In this document: piece by piece, positions 62,283 through 64,000 of the stretch
Layout: each line of letters begins with the position of its first letter
Position numbering within the stretch: the stretch's first letter is position 1
Source of the DNA: Halomonas huangheensis
GTDB taxonomy: Bacteria; Pseudomonadota; Gammaproteobacteria; Pseudomonadales; Halomonadaceae
Assembly (NCBI RefSeq): GCF_001431725.1
Contig: NZ_CP013106.1
Coordinates: 3,038,001 to 3,102,000 of the forward strand
Direction of reading: 5' to 3'
DNA length: 64,000 bases
Made by a program: the position numbers and the translations under genes
The notes under the pieces: generated by a model
The model's input: only the letters and a program-made list of their open reading frames with translations
What the model was told of the DNA's origin: nothing
The model's database searches: none

Positions 62283-62832
62283 TTCTGGAGCCCTCCTCGC
62301 GTGCGCCAGATGTCGAAGCCTGTGCTTCTTCAATGGCCTCGGCATCAGGATTGGAAAGCTCGCGATGCTTGACGAAACGCAGATAGTTGTTCTGTAGAAT
62401 TCGTAATGTCATGGCAATAAAGGCCACAGGCAGGATCACATAGAAGACCTTCATCGGAACCCCGAGAGTCTGCGATTTCCAGAACATATTCATCTTGTTG
62501 AACACGAAGTCATAACTGAGCCAGATGAAGACCAGGTTGAAGCCAATCCAGATAACATCGGTCAGCACACCACAGGCTGTTTCAACCCAGCGAGGAAAGA
62601 AACGAAACTGGAAGGTCACACGGTTGTGAGCCGATTTTCTGGTGGCATATACGGCACCAAGATAGGCAAACCAGATAAAGGCATAGGTTGCCAGTTCATC
62701 TCCCCATGGCAGCGAATAATTGAACAGATTACGCATGATGATCTGCACAAAAAGCAGCAGCACAAAGGTCACCAGCAATAACTGGCAGAGGATGTTCTCG
62801 ATATTATCGAGCAGCTTCCAGAAGCGTTTCAT
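62275..62832 (-). CDS. TRAP small membrane subunit (DctQ), second system
   Basis: The product has 185 residues. Four hydrophobic segments (about 14-34, 45-65, 85-110, 125-148) are present, with ELATYAFIWFAYLGAVYATR typical of DctQ, and a charged, Glu-rich cytoplasmic C-terminus (150-185). The ATG at 62832 follows CAGGAGATCC; the longer frame to 62931 is not supported. An intercistronic hairpin separates it from the binding-protein gene. Confidence 0.9.
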   Translation of the reverse strand: MKRFWKLLDNIENILCQLLLVTFVLLLFVQIIMRNLFNYSLPWGDELATYAFIWFAYLGAVYATRKSAHNRVTFQFRFFPRWVETACGVLTDVIWIGFNLVFIWLSYDFVFNKMNMFWKSQTLGVPMKVFYVILPVAFIAMTLRILQNNYLRFVKHRELSNPDAEAIEEAQASTSGAREEGSRNG

Positions 62833-62927
62833 GGCCAAGGATCTCCTGGGTCGGGCGGAGCGCCCCCCTGTCAATGCGGCCTGCATGAAGGCTGTCAGCG
62901 CCAGCTGAGTCAGCGGTGAAGCAAGAG

Positions 62928-62959
62928 CCACCCTGCCACGACCGATGGTGACAGGGTGG
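62928..62959 (-). other. Intercistronic hairpin between binding-protein and membrane-subunit genes
   Basis: CCACCCTG (62928-62935) pairs with CAGGGTGG (62952-62959). It starts just after the binding-protein stop codon. Such hairpins commonly protect the upstream part of the message or weaken read-through, giving more binding protein than membrane subunit. No T-run follows. Confidence 0.6.
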
Positions 62960-62967
62960 TGGCGAGG

Positions 62968-64000
62968 TCAGGGTGCGGGATCGCGACCCAGAGCACTCAA
63001 GGCTGCATCAAGCTTTTCCTTGCCGCCGATACTGTCGTAGAAATCCGGCCAGATACTGGTCGCCTGCTTGATCCACTCGCTCTCGTCATTGGCGGGCTCG
63101 GTGATTTCCATACCGTACTCATCAACCAGGCGCTGCTTGATTTCACCCTCCTGTGCCAACAGATACTCATAGCTGTGCTCGGTGGCTTCCTCACCGGCTG
63201 CCAGCACCGCTTCCTGTTGTTCAGGCGACAGACTCTGGAACTTGCTCTCGCTGATGATCAAGGGTTCCATCGAGAACACGTAGCAACTGTCGGTGACGTA
63301 GTTCTGTACCTCGTGGAATTTCATGGCATCAATGGTGATGTAGGGGTTGTCCTGACCATCGACGACCCCCTGCTGCAGAGCGGTGAAGGTTTCCGACCAG
63401 GCCAGCGGGTTGGGATTGACACCCCAGGCCTGGTAGGCCGCGATCATGATCTCGTTCTTGGGCACGCGAATGACCAGTCCTTCCAGGTCCTCGGGGCTCG
63501 CCACAGGGTGAGCCGAGTTGGTCAATCGTCGGCAGCCGGAATAGGCCCAGGCCAGAATTCGGACGCCGGCATCACGCACGGTGTTATCGACCATTTCCTG
63601 ACCAATTTCACCATGAGTGAGCGTTCGAGCATCCTCGGGGCTGCGGATCACGTAAGGCAGGGTCATCACCCCGACCGTGGGGGAAAACGGTGTGATGTTG
63701 TTGATCGCCAATACCGACAGGTCGAGCAGCCCCATGCTGGCATTGTTGATGGTGTCCTGTTCACTGCCGAGCTGCCCATTGGGAAACAGATCAACAGTCA
63801 CTTCACCGCCGGTTTTCTCTTCTACCAGGCTGGCAAAGGTGGTACCCAACTCGTACTGGGTTCCTCCGGCAGCATCACCCAGTGCCATTTTCCAGGTGTC
63901 GGCACTGGCCTGCATGCTGATGCTCAGCATCGTCAGCGCAACGACGCCACTCAGCGCGGTACGAGATAAACTGCCGCAACGCCGTTCTGATGTACCGCTG
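62968..64000 (-). CDS. TRAP substrate-binding protein (DctP), second system, 5' end outside window
   Basis: The frame stays open to the right edge, and the residues before the internal ATG at 63930 (SRTALSGVVALTMLSISMQA then SA) form the rest of a signal peptide, so the true start lies beyond 64000. The mature protein begins at DTWKMALGDA. The DctP hallmark Arg is in LEGLVIRVPKNEIM, with GVVDGQDNPYITI after it. About 313 mature residues fit the family. It is not TeaA: the residues typical of the ectoine receptor are absent. The ligand is probably a small organic acid. Confidence 0.92.
   Translation of the reverse strand, partial: SGTSERRCGSLSRTALSGVVALTMLSISMQASADTWKMALGDAAGGTQYELGTTFASLVEEKTGGEVTVDLFPNGQLGSEQDTINNASMGLLDLSVLAINNITPFSPTVGVMTLPYVIRSPEDARTLTHGEIGQEMVDNTVRDAGVRILAWAYSGCRRLTNSAHPVASPEDLEGLVIRVPKNEIMIAAYQAWGVNPNPLAWSETFTALQQGVVDGQDNPYITIDAMKFHEVQNYVTDSCYVFSMEPLIISESKFQSLSPEQQEAVLAAGEEATEHSYEYLLAQEGEIKQRLVDEYGMEITEPANDESEWIKQATSIWPDFYDSIGGKEKLDAALSALGRDPAP

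Noticed and set aside
60349..64000. teaABCD ectoine uptake operon
   Set aside because: Gene order matches, but the receptor sequence does not resemble TeaA; only the stress protein is TeaD-like.

Overview
The window reads as chromosomal DNA of a moderately halophilic gammaproteobacterium, most likely Halomonas or another member of the Halomonadaceae. Reasons: an ectoine hydroxylase gene (ectD), two complete or near-complete TRAP transporters (one followed by a TeaD-like stress protein), an NhaC-type antiporter, many acidic proteins with acidic tails, and a GC-rich coding style throughout except around ectD. The genus is an inference from gene content; no rRNA or tRNA gene was found. About 50 protein genes are supported. 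No insertion sequence, prophage, CRISPR array or replication origin was seen.

Layout. 1-2.8 kb: the 3' end of a restriction-endonuclease-like gene, a gene-poor stretch, a small secreted acidic repeat protein and an unknown membrane protein. 2.8-7.3 kb (minus): a stress block of catalase HPII (katE), a DUF3008 miniprotein, a short-chain dehydrogenase, and a low-GC stand-alone ectD. 8-11.9 kb: dusA, an AstE-like zinc deacylase diverging from a TetR regulator, and a membrane protein. 12.1-18.4 kb (minus): a tripartite RND efflux operon with the outer-membrane channel gene first. 18.6-29 kb: housekeeping and repair-type enzymes (hydrolase, fructosamine kinase, two Nudix enzymes, a prolyl-hydroxylase-like oxygenase, a FixL/FixJ-like pair, a deaminase, a MOSC protein, a racemase, an EamA permease, a GNAT). 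29-33.6 kb (minus): an acyl-CoA dehydrogenase, an acyl-CoA ligase and a crotonase resembling the dmdC-dmdB-dmdD set for methylmercaptopropionate. 33.7-42.3 kb: an MFS permease, a methyltransferase, a VOC protein, a lipid A acyltransferase between two related small membrane proteins, and opgGH for periplasmic glucans. 42.4-45.4 kb: a TPP riboswitch, tenA and thiC. 45.6-49.1 kb: ackA-pta.

49.2-64 kb is a catabolic and transport region: an IclR regulator, a FAD amine oxidoreductase and NhaC; then a YeiH/TauZ-like anion exporter and a GMC flavoprotein diverging from a Tat-exported TRAP system that ends with a second IclR regulator; then a second TRAP system with a TeaD-like protein, whose binding-protein gene runs off the right edge. 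The GMC gene, the exporter, the TRAP system and the IclR gene together resemble known organosulfonate (isethionate-type) modules, but the substrate is not proven.

A pattern crossing the whole window is short tandem duplications (7-25 bp units, 2 to 8 copies). They sit just upstream of start codons, across stop codons, or in-frame inside genes, which suggests frequent replication slippage in this lineage.
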